Part shown: positions 54,105-63,282 of the stretch, one piece after another
How the letters are laid out: every line of letters begins with the position of its first letter
Numbering within the stretch: the stretch's first letter is position 1
From: Betaproteobacteria bacterium HGW-Betaproteobacteria-9
GTDB lineage: Bacteria > Pseudomonadota > Gammaproteobacteria > Burkholderiales > Burkholderiaceae_C
Direction: 5' to 3'
Assembly: GCA_002842215.1 (NCBI GenBank)
Contig: PHCC01000024.1
Coordinates: forward strand, 124,001 to 188,000
Length of the DNA stretch: 64,000 bases
Program-made: the position numbers and the translations under genes
Notes under the pieces: model-generated
Told to the model about the DNA's origin: nothing
Databases searched by the model: none
What the model saw: the letters and a program-made list of their open reading frames with translations, nothing else

Positions 54105-55946
54105 TCAGGCCGCTGAGGCCAGCCAGTGCTTGAGCAGGCTGGCGTCGCCGACCGTCAAGCGCACCGCCTGCGTCGGCGCCGGCCATTCCAGCGGGCAGCG
54201 CAGCAGGCGTTTGTCGCGCGAGACCAGGGCGGTGAGTTTCTGGCGCTGGCCGCGCAGCTGGGCCACTTCGTCGAGCTTGTGAACCCGCCAGGCTTCCGCC
54301 GGCTGGCCGCGCCTGGGCGGCGCGAATTCCACGCCCAGCCACTCGTCGCCCGCGGCCATGCCCGCGGCCTCGGCCGTGCCGCCGCGCAACACGTTCTTGA
54401 GCACCAGGCCGTGCGTCTCGCTCACGCGCAGGCCGAGTTGCTGGGCCAGCGGGGCCTTGTCCTGAATCACTTTGGCGCCGTGTTGCTGCAACAGGGCCAG
54501 CACCGGCAGATCGGAAGTGCCGTGCACCCAGTCGCGCAGTTCGCGGTCGAAGGCTCGCCCGCCCAGGCGCTTGAGTGCGCGCGCGAAATCGGCTTCTTTC
54601 ATCGGACCACCGCTGGTTTGCGCCCAGAGTTCGCGCATCACGGCGTCGAGCGTGCTGTGGCCCTCGGCGCGCAGCGTGAGGTCGAAGCACATCGCCACCA
54701 GAGCACCCTTGGTGTAGTAGCTCACCGTGGCGTTGGGGGTGTTTTCGTGGATGCGGTAGTACTTCATCCAGGCGTCGAAGCTGGCCTGGGCGGCGGTCTG
54801 CACCTGCTGGCCAGGTGTCTGCTGCACCTGGTTGAAGGTCTTCATCACCAGTTGGAGGTAGGTGGTGTCGTCGATCAGGCCGGCGCGCCGCAGGATCAGG
54901 TCGTCGTAGTAGCTGGTGAAGCCTTCGAAAAACCAGAGCAGCTCGGTGTAGTTTTCCTGGTCGTAGTCGTAGCGCTTGAACTCGGCCGGGCGCAGGCGTT
55001 TGACGTTCCAGGTGTGGAAGTACTCGTGGCTGATCAGGCCGAGCAGGGTGGTGTAACCGTCGGTGGCTTTTAGCGCTGGTGGCTTTTCATCCTTGGCGAG
55101 CAGCTTCGGCAGGTCGGTGCGCTGGCAGACGAGGGCGGTGGAGTTGCGGTGCTCCAGCCCGCCGTAGCCCTCGCCGCTGGCGTGCATCATGAAGAGGTAA
55201 CTCTTGAACGGTGCTTCGCCACCCGTGCCGTGCCAGAAGCCGATCTGGGCCTCGCAGATGCGGCGCGTGTCGGCCAGCAGGCGTTCGCCGTCGAACCAGC
55301 CGCCCGCGCCGCTGACCACGAAGCGGTGGGGCACACCGTGGGCCACGAACTCGCCGCGCCAGAAGCTGCCCAGCTCCACCGGGCAGTCGGCGAGTTCGTC
55401 GTAGTCCTGCGCGGTGTAATGGCCGAAGCCGGCGCCATCCACCTCGGAGCTGGTCAGCCCGGTGGCGACCCGCCAGCCCGCGGGTGCCTGTCCGGGAACA
55501 ACTTCCAGGCCTTGCGCCTGGTCTTCCTGCCCGTTCACGCGCAGGCACAGGCTGGTGGCGTTGAAGAAACCTCGGGTGCTGTCGAGGAAGGCGGTGCGCA
55601 CCGAGGCGTCGAATGCGTAGACCTCGTAGCGCAGCACGAGCGGGTGGCCGGCATCGGCCATCACCTGCCAGCTGTTCTTGTCGAGCTGGCGCAGCGACAC
55701 CGGTTCACCACCCTGTGTGGCCTGCAGGTGCTGCAGGTGTTGCGAGAACTCGCGCACCAGGTAGCTGCCCGGAATCCACACCGGCAGACTCAGGCGTTGG
55801 CGCGGCGCCGGGTGATCGATCTCCAGCGTGATGGCGAACAGATGGGCTTGCGGGCTCAGCACCTCGACGCGGTAGCGGACGCTGGGCTTCGCTGCGGCTG
55901 CAGAGGCCGCTTTGGCGCGCGGGGAGGTCCGTCGAGGGAGGTTCAT
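54105..55946 (-). CDS. M61-family glycyl aminopeptidase-like metalloprotease with PDZ domain
   Basis: A 613-aa protein. The N-terminal beta domain contains WIPGSYLVREFSQHLQ. The gluzincin core has the zinc motif HEYFHTWNVKRLRP, the downstream Glu in WFFEGFTSYYDDL, and GGLEHRNS. A C-terminal PDZ-like domain follows (SETHGLVLKNVLRGGTAEAA, GDEWLGVE). No signal peptide is evident, so it is probably cytosolic. ATG 55946 gives MNLPRRTSP. It follows the DUF3429 gene by 10 bp. Confidence 0.92.
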   Translation of the reverse strand: MNLPRRTSPRAKAASAAAAKPSVRYRVEVLSPQAHLFAITLEIDHPAPRQRLSLPVWIPGSYLVREFSQHLQHLQATQGGEPVSLRQLDKNSWQVMADAGHPLVLRYEVYAFDASVRTAFLDSTRGFFNATSLCLRVNGQEDQAQGLEVVPGQAPAGWRVATGLTSSEVDGAGFGHYTAQDYDELADCPVELGSFWRGEFVAHGVPHRFVVSGAGGWFDGERLLADTRRICEAQIGFWHGTGGEAPFKSYLFMMHASGEGYGGLEHRNSTALVCQRTDLPKLLAKDEKPPALKATDGYTTLLGLISHEYFHTWNVKRLRPAEFKRYDYDQENYTELLWFFEGFTSYYDDLILRRAGLIDDTTYLQLVMKTFNQVQQTPGQQVQTAAQASFDAWMKYYRIHENTPNATVSYYTKGALVAMCFDLTLRAEGHSTLDAVMRELWAQTSGGPMKEADFARALKRLGGRAFDRELRDWVHGTSDLPVLALLQQHGAKVIQDKAPLAQQLGLRVSETHGLVLKNVLRGGTAEAAGMAAGDEWLGVEFAPPRRGQPAEAWRVHKLDEVAQLRGQRQKLTALVSRDKRLLRCPLEWPAPTQAVRLTVGDASLLKHWLASAA

Positions 55947-55956
55947 GGAAGTCCGT

Positions 55957-56436
55957 TCACAGGGCGCCAGCGCCCACAAAACAACAGAGCGCTGCCACCG
56001 CCGAGAGACGGAAGCGCAGGGTCAGCCAGGCCTGCAGGCCGGCGCTGGTATAGAGCGTGCGGTCGGCCAGGTAGCTCAGCACCAGCACGAAACCCAGCCA
56101 GGCCAGACCGGCGAACGGCGGCATGAGCACACCGGGCCAGGCCAGCAGCGAGGGCACGATGCCCCATAGAAAGTGATTGCGCTGGGCGTGGTGCGGGCGC
56201 TCGGCGAGGTCCGCCGCCCGCCGGCTGGCCAGCCAGCCAATGCCCCAGTGCACCCCGCCCAGAAAGGACGCGATCAGCGCGGCGTAGGCGGCCAGCGCGA
56301 TCGCCACCCAGGCCTGCAACGCGGCATCCACCAGCCAGAGCAAGGCGGCCAGCAACACAAAGGGGATCAGGCCGGCGTGGCCCAGGGTCCGCACCAGGGC
56401 GGTGTCGTTCGGGTCGTGCAGCACCGGCGCGGTCAT
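55957..56436 (-). CDS. DUF3429 membrane protein
   Basis: A 159-aa protein with five membrane segments and the DUF3429 pattern: LGHAGLIPFVLLA, SFLGGVHWGIGWLA, WGIVPSLLAW and SYLADRTLYTSAGL. The function is unknown. It is between dsbC (12 bp upstream) and the M61 peptidase and probably shares their transcript. Confidence 0.88.
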   Translation of the reverse strand: MTAPVLHDPNDTALVRTLGHAGLIPFVLLAALLWLVDAALQAWVAIALAAYAALIASFLGGVHWGIGWLASRRAADLAERPHHAQRNHFLWGIVPSLLAWPGVLMPPFAGLAWLGFVLVLSYLADRTLYTSAGLQAWLTLRFRLSAVAALCCFVGAGAL

Positions 56437-56448
56437 CCAGCGCGCGGA

Positions 56449-57162
56449 TCAGGGCTTGGCTTCGGCGAGCAGCTTCTCGACGCGGTCGGCGCCGATGGCG
56501 CCCGGCACGCGCGATCCGTCGGCAAAGATGATGGTGGGAGTGCCGGTGATGCGGGCCTTCTTGCCGAACTCGAAGTTGCGGGCCACGGCGGCTGCATCGC
56601 ATTTCGCGGTGGGCGGTGTCACGTCCTTGACCATCCAGTCGAGGAAGGCCTTGCCTTTGTCCTTGGCGCACCAGATGTTGCGCGACTTTTCGCCCGAGTC
56701 GGCGCTGAGGATGGGGTAGAGGAACACGTGGACCGTGACGTTGTCGATCTTGACCAGGTCGCGTTCGAAGCGCTTGCAGTAGCCGCAGTTCGGGTCTTCA
56801 AACACGGCCATCTTGCGTTTGCCATCGCCACGCACGATGGTGAAGGCGTCCTTGAGTGGCAGGTCCTTGAAGGCGATGGCGGTGAGCTTTTCAACCCGCT
56901 GTTCGGTCAGGTCCTGCTGGGCCTTGGTGTCGATCAGCGAGCCCTGGATCAGGAAGTCGCCTTTTTCGTCGGTGTAGAAGATGTCGCTGTGGTTGATGCG
57001 CACCTCGTACAGGCCGGGCATCGGCGTCTTGGTGATTTCATCGATGGCGGGCAGCTTGGGCAGGCGTTCGGCCAGGTTCTTGCGGATGGTGGCTTCCTGC
57101 GCGAACGCGCTCAGCGACAGCGCAGCGAGCAGCGCGAGCAGGGGGATCTTGGCGAGTTTCAT
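56449..57162 (-). CDS. dsbC: Periplasmic disulfide isomerase DsbC
   Basis: DsbC corrects wrong disulfides in the periplasm and is kept reduced by DsbD. The 237-aa protein has a signal peptide (MKLAKIPLLALLAALSLSAFA), an N-terminal dimerisation domain (GLYEVRINHSDIFYTDEKGDFL) and a thioredoxin domain with CGYC in FEDPNCGYCKRFERDL. A second Cys pair (IWCAKD, AKCDAA) and the cis-Pro TGTPTIIFADG are also present. The length is normal. Confidence 0.96.
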   Translation of the reverse strand: MKLAKIPLLALLAALSLSAFAQEATIRKNLAERLPKLPAIDEITKTPMPGLYEVRINHSDIFYTDEKGDFLIQGSLIDTKAQQDLTEQRVEKLTAIAFKDLPLKDAFTIVRGDGKRKMAVFEDPNCGYCKRFERDLVKIDNVTVHVFLYPILSADSGEKSRNIWCAKDKGKAFLDWMVKDVTPPTAKCDAAAVARNFEFGKKARITGTPTIIFADGSRVPGAIGADRVEKLLAEAKP

Positions 57163-57209
57163 AAAGTGGCCCGAGGGCGTTCAAGGTTAAAAAGTCGACA
57201 GGGCTGGCA

Positions 57210-58397
57210 TCAGCCCGCCTGCCCCATGGCCTGGCGGGCCAGCCAGTGTTTCAGCGGGCCGAGGCGATCCACGCCCGTCATGCCCCAGTTGCGCAGGGCC
57301 TGTACGCGGCTGTCGGTCTGGGCAAACAGCCCAAACAGGCCGTCGGTCAACCAGCCCATGGCGTTCACATCGGCCTGCCGCGCGCGCTCGTAGCGCCGCA
57401 GCAGCTTCAGGTCGCCCAGCTCGCGCCAGTACTCGCGCCCATGCAGCACGCGGGCCAGTTCGGCGGCATCGGCCAGGCCCACATTGAGTCCCTGTCCGGC
57501 CAGCGGGTGCATGGCGTGGGCCGCATCGCCCGCGAGCACCACACCGCCCTGGGGCGTGCGGGCGATCCAGCGCTGGGCTTTGGAGAGCTCCAGGGGCCAG
57601 GCCTGGGCCGGGCTTTCCAGCTGCATGTCGCCAAGCGCCTGCGCACACCGCGTCTGCACCGCTTGCGCCAGCGCCTCGGGCGCGGCCGCCAGCCAGTGAT
57701 CGGCCTGCTGTGCTTCCAGTGACCACACCAGCGCCACAGAGTTCCCTTGCGCTCCCTCCAGTGGCAGCAGGGCCATGATTTCGCCGTTCTGGAACCACTG
57801 GCGGGCCACGCCGCCGTGAGGCTGGGCGCAGCGCAGGCGGGCGGCCACGGCCTTGTGCGGATAGGGGCGGACCTCGTAGGTCAGCCCGAGTTCGTCGCGG
57901 GTGGCGCTGCGTTTGCCTTCGCAGATCACCGTGAGCGCGGCGGGTGGTGCTTCCGTCAGGCACTCGATGCCGCTCTGGAAATGCACGGCATGGGCCAATC
58001 GCTGTTCCAGCGCCGGAACGTCCACGATCCAGGTCAGTGCCTCGCTGCCCTGGTCGATCGCTGAAAACTGAAGGGCTCCGCCATGATCGCCATGGACCTG
58101 CATGCCGCTCACCGACGTCACGGTCGGGACGCCGGTTTCGGGCAAGGGGCTGCCGGCGGGCGCGGCGCTGTCTTCGGGCCAGGCGCGCACCGAGCGCAGC
58201 AGGTCGCGTGCCGCGGTGTTGAGCGCGTAGGCGCGCACATCGGGAATCCCGGACGCCGGGCGCGGGGCGCTGACCAGGGCCACACGCAGCCGATCACGGG
58301 CGAGCAAGAGCGCCAGGGTGTGCCCGACCACGCCGCCGCCCCGGATGGTGACGTCAAAACGCCGGAGGGCAGAGGAACGGGGGGAAGTGGGCGACAT
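57210..58397 (-). CDS. UbiH/UbiF-family FAD-dependent hydroxylase
   Basis: A 395-aa flavoprotein monooxygenase of ubiquinone biosynthesis. It has an N-terminal FAD-binding Rossmann motif (VTIRGGGVVGHTLALLLARD) and the C-terminal FAD motif LAGDAAHAMHPLAGQGLNVGL. Which ring carbon it hydroxylates (UbiH, UbiF, UbiI or UbiM role) cannot be read from the sequence. TAAAAT ends 6 nt before ATG 58397, again a probable leaderless start. It lies 47 bp upstream of dsbC on the same strand. Confidence 0.92.
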   Translation of the reverse strand: MSPTSPRSSALRRFDVTIRGGGVVGHTLALLLARDRLRVALVSAPRPASGIPDVRAYALNTAARDLLRSVRAWPEDSAAPAGSPLPETGVPTVTSVSGMQVHGDHGGALQFSAIDQGSEALTWIVDVPALEQRLAHAVHFQSGIECLTEAPPAALTVICEGKRSATRDELGLTYEVRPYPHKAVAARLRCAQPHGGVARQWFQNGEIMALLPLEGAQGNSVALVWSLEAQQADHWLAAAPEALAQAVQTRCAQALGDMQLESPAQAWPLELSKAQRWIARTPQGGVVLAGDAAHAMHPLAGQGLNVGLADAAELARVLHGREYWRELGDLKLLRRYERARQADVNAMGWLTDGLFGLFAQTDSRVQALRNWGMTGVDRLGPLKHWLARQAMGQAG

Positions 58398-58403
58398 GGC
58401 GGG

Positions 58404-58409
58404 ATTTTA
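58404..58409 (-). promoter_or_regulatory. Putative -10 element of the ubiH-like gene
   Basis: TAAAAT on the minus strand ends exactly 6 nt before the ATG. It is identical in sequence and spacing to the element before lpxC. Confidence 0.45.
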
Positions 58410-58487
58410 GGAGCAGGGCACAATGCGCCCGATTCGCTCCGCCAAAACCCCCGTCCGCACCGGCCTGTACCGACCGCCGCACCCGCC

Positions 58488-59372
58488 ATGACCACACCCA
58501 CCGACGTGACCGCCCGAATCGACCAGCTCTGGATCTACCCGGTGAAGTCCTGCGCCGGCATCTCGCTCAACGAAGCCGAACTGACGGAGACCGGGCTGGC
58601 CTACGACCGCAGCTGGATGGTGGTGGACGCGCAGGGCACATTCGTCACCCAGCGCGAGCTGCCGCGCATGGCGCTGATCCAGCCGGCGTTCAAGCTGGGC
58701 CAACTGGTGCTGCGTGCGCCCGGCATGCTGGCGCTGCACCTGGCGCTGGATGCCGCCGAAGCACCGCTGCGCGTGCGGGTCTGGGACGACGAAGTCGACG
58801 CCTACGACATGGGCGACGTGGCGGCGCAGTGGTTCAGCGATTTTCTGGGGCCGGACGCGCCCGCTGATCTGAAACGCCTGCGCCTGGCGCGATTTGATCC
58901 CGCGGTGCGCCGCCTGTGCAGCCTGAAGTGGACCGGTGGGCGCGAGTCCACCACCCAGTTCGCCGACGGTTTTGGTGTGCTGGTGACCAGCACGGCCTCG
59001 CTGGAAGAACTCAATGCGCGGCTCGTGCGGGCCGGCCACACGGCTGTGGAGGGGCGGCGCTTTCGCCCCAACATCGTGCTCGGCGGTGTGGAGGCCCACG
59101 ACGAAGACCGCCTTGGGCCCATGCACATCGCCACGGATGAGGGCGTCGCCGTCATGGAACCCGTGAAGCCCTGTGCGCGCTGTCCGATCCCCAACATCGA
59201 CCCGGTCACCGCCACCGCTTCGCCGCTGGTGGGCGACACCCTGCAGGCCTACCGCGCCGACCCGCGCCTGAGCGGCGCCCTCACCTTTGGCATGAACGCG
59301 ATCGTGCTGGCGGGCGACGGCCAGGTGCTGCGTGTGGGTCAGAGCGTGTCGGCCGACTGGCGTTTCGATTGA
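58488..59372 (+). CDS. MOSC-domain protein (YcbX/mARC-like)
   Basis: A 294-aa protein with the MOSC N-terminal beta-barrel (LWIYPVKSCAGISLNEAELT) and a C-terminal MOSC domain (RFRPNIVLGG, EPVKPCARCPIPNIDPVT with the molybdenum-ligating Cys). Members reduce N-hydroxylated compounds using a sulfurated molybdenum cofactor. The C-terminal ferredoxin domain of E. coli YcbX is missing, so it needs a separate electron donor. It is divergent from the ubiH-like gene. Confidence 0.92.
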   Translation: MTTPTDVTARIDQLWIYPVKSCAGISLNEAELTETGLAYDRSWMVVDAQGTFVTQRELPRMALIQPAFKLGQLVLRAPGMLALHLALDAAEAPLRVRVWDDEVDAYDMGDVAAQWFSDFLGPDAPADLKRLRLARFDPAVRRLCSLKWTGGRESTTQFADGFGVLVTSTASLEELNARLVRAGHTAVEGRRFRPNIVLGGVEAHDEDRLGPMHIATDEGVAVMEPVKPCARCPIPNIDPVTATASPLVGDTLQAYRADPRLSGALTFGMNAIVLAGDGQVLRVGQSVSADWRFD

Positions 59373-59461
59373 CCCCGCTGCCCGCGCGAGGGCAATGGCG
59401 GCGCCGAAACAGGCGGCCCCGCTAAAATCACCGGTTTCCCCGACCGACCCGAAAGTCCCCC

Positions 59462-60553
59462 ATGAGCCTCCAATGCGGCATCGTGGGCCTGCCCAATGTG
59501 GGCAAGTCCACCCTTTTCAACGCGCTGACCAAGGCCGGCATCGCCGCCGAAAACTACCCCTTCTGCACCATCGAACCCAACACCGGCGTGGTGGAAGTGC
59601 CCGATCCGCGCTTGCAGCAACTCGCACAGATCATCACGCCCGAGCGCATCGTGCCGGCCATCGTGGAGTTCGTGGACATCGCCGGCCTGGTGGCCGGAGC
59701 CAGCACGGGTGAAGGCCTGGGCAACAAGTTCCTCGCCCACATCCGCGAAACCGACGCCATCGTCAACGTGGTGCGCTGCTTCGAAGACGACAACGTGATC
59801 CACGTCGCCAACAAGATCGACCCGATCGCCGACATCGAGGTGATCCAGACCGAGCTCTGCCTGGCCGACCTGGCGGCGGTGGAAAAAGCCATTCACCGTG
59901 TGAGCAAGACCGCGCGCTCGGGCGACAAGGAATCCATCAAGCAGCTCGCCATTCTGGAGAAATGCCAGACCGCGCTGAACGACACCCAGCCGGTGCGCAC
60001 CATCGATTTCAGCAAGGAAGAACAGGCCCAGCTCAAGCAGTTCTTCCTGATCACCGCCAAGCCGGCGATGTTTGTGGCCAACGTGTCGGAAGACGGTTTC
60101 GAGAACAACCCGTTCCTCGACCGCTTGCGCGCCTTTGCCGAGAAGCAGAACGCACCCGTGGTCGCCATCTGCGCCAAGATCGAGGCCGAACTGGCCGAGA
60201 TGGACGACGCCGACCGGCTCGAATTCCTGAAAGAACTGGGCCAGGACGAACCCGGCCTGAACCGCCTGATCCGCGCCGCCTACAAGTTGCTGGGCCTGCA
60301 GACCTACTTCACCGCCGGTGTGAAGGAAGTGCGCGCTTGGACCATCCACGTCGGCGACACCGGCCCGCAGGCCGCGGGCGTGATCCACACCGATTTCGAG
60401 AAGGGCTACATCCGCGCCCAGACCATCGCCTTTGACGACTTCATCACCTACAAAGGCGAACAGGGCGCGAAAGACGCCGGCAAGATGCGCGCCGAGGGCA
60501 AGGAATACGTCGTCAAGGATGGCGACGTGATGAACTTCCTGTTCTCGTCCTGA
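59462..60553 (+). CDS. ychF: Redox-regulated ATPase YchF
   Basis: YchF (human OLA1 family) is an Obg-like P-loop NTPase that prefers ATP and binds ribosomes. The 363-aa protein has the loop [17 protein letters not shown], switch [10 protein letters not shown], a NKID-like motif replaced by NVSE (the reason for ATP use) and a C-terminal TGS domain ([13 protein letters not shown] to VMNFLFSS). A TAAAAT at 59423-59428 could be its -10. The pseudouridine-synthase-like gene follows after 8 bp. Confidence 0.98.
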   Translation: MSLQCGIVGLPNVGKSTLFNALTKAGIAAENYPFCTIEPNTGVVEVPDPRLQQLAQIITPERIVPAIVEFVDIAGLVAGASTGEGLGNKFLAHIRETDAIVNVVRCFEDDNVIHVANKIDPIADIEVIQTELCLADLAAVEKAIHRVSKTARSGDKESIKQLAILEKCQTALNDTQPVRTIDFSKEEQAQLKQFFLITAKPAMFVANVSEDGFENNPFLDRLRAFAEKQNAPVVAICAKIEAELAEMDDADRLEFLKELGQDEPGLNRLIRAAYKLLGLQTYFTAGVKEVRAWTIHVGDTGPQAAGVIHTDFEKGYIRAQTIAFDDFITYKGEQGAKDAGKMRAEGKEYVVKDGDVMNFLFSS

Positions 60554-60561
60554 ACGCGGCC

Positions 60562-61335
60562 ATGTCCAATACCGGCCGGTCCGAACCCCAACGCCTGGCC
60601 AAACGCCTGGCCGCGCAGCTGCCCTGTTCGCGCAGCGATGCCGAACGCTACATCGCCGGGGGCTGGGTGCGGGTGGACGGCGCGGTGGTCGAAGAGCCCA
60701 TGGCGCGGGTGCACGACGGTCAGACCGTGGCGCTGGACCCCAAGGCCAAGCTGGAGTCGCTGGACTCCGTGACGCTGATCTGGCACAAGCCCGCGGGCCG
60801 GGCGCTGCCGGAAGGTTCGCCCTTGCCCGATGCGCTGGCGGCCGAGCTGTTCACCAACGCCAACCGGTTCAAGGGCGACCGTTCGGGCGTGCGGCCGCTC
60901 AAGGCACACCGCCACAAGCTGCTGCCCGTGGCCCCGTTGTCCACCCCCATGAGTGGCCTGATGGTGTTCACACAGAACCCCGGCGTGGCGCGCAAGATCT
61001 CGGACGATTCGGCGCAGCTCGAACACGAGTGGCTGGTCGAGGTGGCGGCCGATCCTGAGCTGGACGACGAATCCCGGCGCGAAGCGGTGTTGAAGTCGAT
61101 CGGTAAAGCCCTGTTTTTCGACGGCTGGAGCGTTCCCTCGGCACGCGCCAGCTGGCAGAGTGAACACCGCCTGCGCCTGGCCATCAAGGGCACGCGACCG
61201 GGTCAGGTGGAGCACCTGTGTGAACGGGCGGGCCTGCAGCTGGTGGCGGTCAGACGTCTGCGCATGGGCCGCATCGCCCTCACGGGGCTGCCCGTTGGCG
61301 AGTGGCGTTACCTGCTGGGCTACGAACGCTTCTGA
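60562..61335 (+). CDS. RluF/RsuA-like S4 pseudouridine synthase homologue, catalytic Asp absent
   Basis: A 257-aa protein. The N-terminal S4 RNA-binding domain (RLAKRLAAQLPCSRSDAERYI, GWVRVDG) and the overall RsuA/RluF layout (LIWHKPAGRALPEG, EHEWLVEV, RMGRIALTGLPVGEWRYL) are clear. The active-site motif G-R-L-D is replaced by APLS in LPVAPLSTPMSGLMVFTQN, and the RQIRRM motif by PGQVEHLCE. It therefore probably binds RNA without making pseudouridine, or acts differently. It is coupled to ychF. Confidence 0.88.
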   Translation: MSNTGRSEPQRLAKRLAAQLPCSRSDAERYIAGGWVRVDGAVVEEPMARVHDGQTVALDPKAKLESLDSVTLIWHKPAGRALPEGSPLPDALAAELFTNANRFKGDRSGVRPLKAHRHKLLPVAPLSTPMSGLMVFTQNPGVARKISDDSAQLEHEWLVEVAADPELDDESRREAVLKSIGKALFFDGWSVPSARASWQSEHRLRLAIKGTRPGQVEHLCERAGLQLVAVRRLRMGRIALTGLPVGEWRYLLGYERF

Positions 61336-61439
61336 CAAGAGCCCGCCATTCAGGCGATAACGGCGTTGCATCGCCTTGCCGTGCTGCGGCACTGTCCGCG
61401 GCGCTGCGCCTTGTTCTCACCTGAATGGCGGGCTCTTGT
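61335..61439. repeat. 105-bp palindromic element between convergent genes
   Basis: Two perfect 20-bp inverted arms (61335-61354 and 61420-61439) enclose 65 bp that is itself GC-rich and partly palindromic. The left arm begins on the stop codon of the pseudouridine-synthase-like gene. The right arm encodes the last residues (HKSPPFR) and stop of the MFS gene. It may act as a bidirectional terminator or be a REP- or MITE-like element. Confidence 0.75.
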
Positions 61440-62604
61440 GCAGCCGTGCGGCCCACGCGCTCAGGGCCATCGCAAGGATCAGCACCACCAGCCCCACCTG
61501 GTGCAGGCGCAGCATGTGCCCTTGCGCGATCAGGAGGCCACCCAGCGCTGCGCCCAGCGCCTGTCCGCCGTACATCGCGGAGGTGTTGAGCGCAACCGTG
61601 GCCGGGGCCAGCACCGGCGACAGGTGGACCAGCCGGGCCTGCTGCGCCGAGTTGCAGGCGAAGCAACCCAGCGCCCAGGGCACCAGCACCAGCGCCTGTT
61701 GCCAGAAGCCCGCCTGACCCAGCGGCCAGAGCAGCAGCGTCAGCACCATCGCGCCGAGCGTGAGCAACACGGCGCGCGGTGCGCCGATGCGGTCTATCCA
61801 GCGCGAAAGACCCACGTTGCCGGCCAGGCCGAAGGCGCCAAACCACAGGAACATCAGCGAGAGCGCACCGCCGCCCAGACCGAGGGTCTGGAAGAAATAG
61901 GGTGCGAAGTACGAAAACAGCGTGAACTGACCGAAGGCCGAGAGCAGCGTGACGCCCACGGCGAGCATGAGGGGCGCCGAGCCCAGGGTCTGCCCCCAGG
62001 CTTGGCGCGACAGCGCCGCCGGGCGGATGCCGTCGGGCATTGCCCGCCACACCCACGCGGCGCTGATCAGAGACATCAAGGCCACCAGGCCAAAGGCCCA
62101 GCGCCAGCCCAGCGTGCCGCCGATCCAGGCCGAGAGCGGCATGCCCATGACCGAGGCTACCGACCAGCCCAGGAACACGAAGGTGATGGCGCGACCGCGC
62201 TGGGCCGGCGACACCAGCAGCCCGACGCTGGCGGCGGCCTGGGGTGTGAAGACGGCGGGTGCGATGACGGCGAGCACGCGCAGCGGCAACAGCGTGGCGT
62301 AGCTCGGCGCCAGTGCGCAGATGGTTGTGAGCAGGGCGTACCACACCAACGAGAGCGTGAGCAGCCGGCGGCGGTCCCAGCCCGCCACGAGCGTGGCGAA
62401 AGCGGGCGCGCCCAGGCCCATCAGGATGGCGGCCGCGGTGATGAGCTGGCCGGCCTGGGGAATCGACACGTTCAGCGAGGCGCTGATGTCGTTGAGCGTG
62501 CCGGGCACCACCATGACCCCGGTGCCAATGACGAAGTTGCCCATCATCAGGGCCCACAGCGAGCGGGGCAGGGCTTTGTCGGTCGGTGGAATGGTGGTGG
62601 TCAT
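61417..62604 (-). CDS. Major facilitator superfamily transporter
   Basis: A 395-aa protein with twelve membrane segments in two six-helix halves, of the drug:H+ antiporter-1 type. MGNFVIGTGVMVVPGTL begins helix 1 and DRRRLLTLSLVWYA follows the loop 2-3 region. The substrate is unknown. The last seven residues are encoded inside the 105-bp palindromic element. ATG 62604 is chosen as the first Met before the transmembrane core. Confidence 0.88.
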   Translation of the reverse strand: MTTTIPPTDKALPRSLWALMMGNFVIGTGVMVVPGTLNDISASLNVSIPQAGQLITAAAILMGLGAPAFATLVAGWDRRRLLTLSLVWYALLTTICALAPSYATLLPLRVLAVIAPAVFTPQAAASVGLLVSPAQRGRAITFVFLGWSVASVMGMPLSAWIGGTLGWRWAFGLVALMSLISAAWVWRAMPDGIRPAALSRQAWGQTLGSAPLMLAVGVTLLSAFGQFTLFSYFAPYFFQTLGLGGGALSLMFLWFGAFGLAGNVGLSRWIDRIGAPRAVLLTLGAMVLTLLLWPLGQAGFWQQALVLVPWALGCFACNSAQQARLVHLSPVLAPATVALNTSAMYGGQALGAALGGLLIAQGHMLRLHQVGLVVLILAMALSAWAARLHKSPPFR

Positions 62605-62659
62605 GCCGGGCGGAGTGGATTCGCAGCGGCAGAGTATGGGTGGCACGACACGGGCGGCG

Positions 62660-63145
62660 TCAGAACGGCAGTCCCCCAGGGAACACCCACAGCAGGCCGG
62701 CGGTGATTGTGAAGTAGCGCGCAAATTTGCCGACCGCCATGTAGCCCACGCAGGGCCAGAAAGGGAAGCGCAGCCAGCCGGCCACTGCGCAGATCGGATC
62801 GCCCACGCCGGGCAGCCAGGACAGCAGGCAGGTCTTGGGGCCGAAGCGCTCCAGCCAGTCCAGCACACGCACGTGGGTCGGGTGGCCGTGGCGCGCCTTG
62901 TCGACCACGCGGTGCGCGCCGTAGCCCATCCACCAGCTGACAGCGCCACCCAGTGTGTTGCCGGCGGTGGCGACCAGGATGGTGGGCCAGAACAGCTCGG
63001 GGTTGAGCTTGATGAGGGCGAACACCGCGGGCTCCGAGCCCATCGGCAGCAAGGTGGCCGAGATGAACGCGACCAGAAAGACCGTGCTCAGGCCCACCTC
63101 GGGCAGGGCCAGCGTGTGCAGCAGCGAAACGATCCAGGCGGGCAT
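62660..63145 (-). CDS. YqaA-family (DedA-like) membrane protein
   Basis: A 161-aa protein with four to five membrane segments. It has the family motifs FISATLLPMGSEPAVF, GNTLGGAVSWWMGY and CLLSWLPGVGDPICAVAGWLR. DedA-related proteins take part in membrane lipid handling and homeostasis, but YqaA has no proven role. It is divergent from dusB. Confidence 0.88.
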   Translation of the reverse strand: MPAWIVSLLHTLALPEVGLSTVFLVAFISATLLPMGSEPAVFALIKLNPELFWPTILVATAGNTLGGAVSWWMGYGAHRVVDKARHGHPTHVRVLDWLERFGPKTCLLSWLPGVGDPICAVAGWLRFPFWPCVGYMAVGKFARYFTITAGLLWVFPGGLPF

Positions 63146-63204
63146 GGGCGGAGGGGGAGTTCGTGGAATGCGAGAGCATATCGCCTGCTGAAAAAACAGG
63201 CAGA

Positions 63205-63210
63205 TACAAT
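63205..63210 (+). promoter_or_regulatory. Putative -10 element of dusB
   Basis: TACAAT, matching TATAAT at five of six bases, lies 72 bp before the dusB ATG. No good -35 is seen at 16-18 bp. Confidence 0.35.
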
Positions 63211-63282
63211 GCCCATCCCCCGCCTGCGAAATGTCCGCACCGCGGTGGTCCCTCCAAACCCGCCATCCGACTCGCCCCTTCC

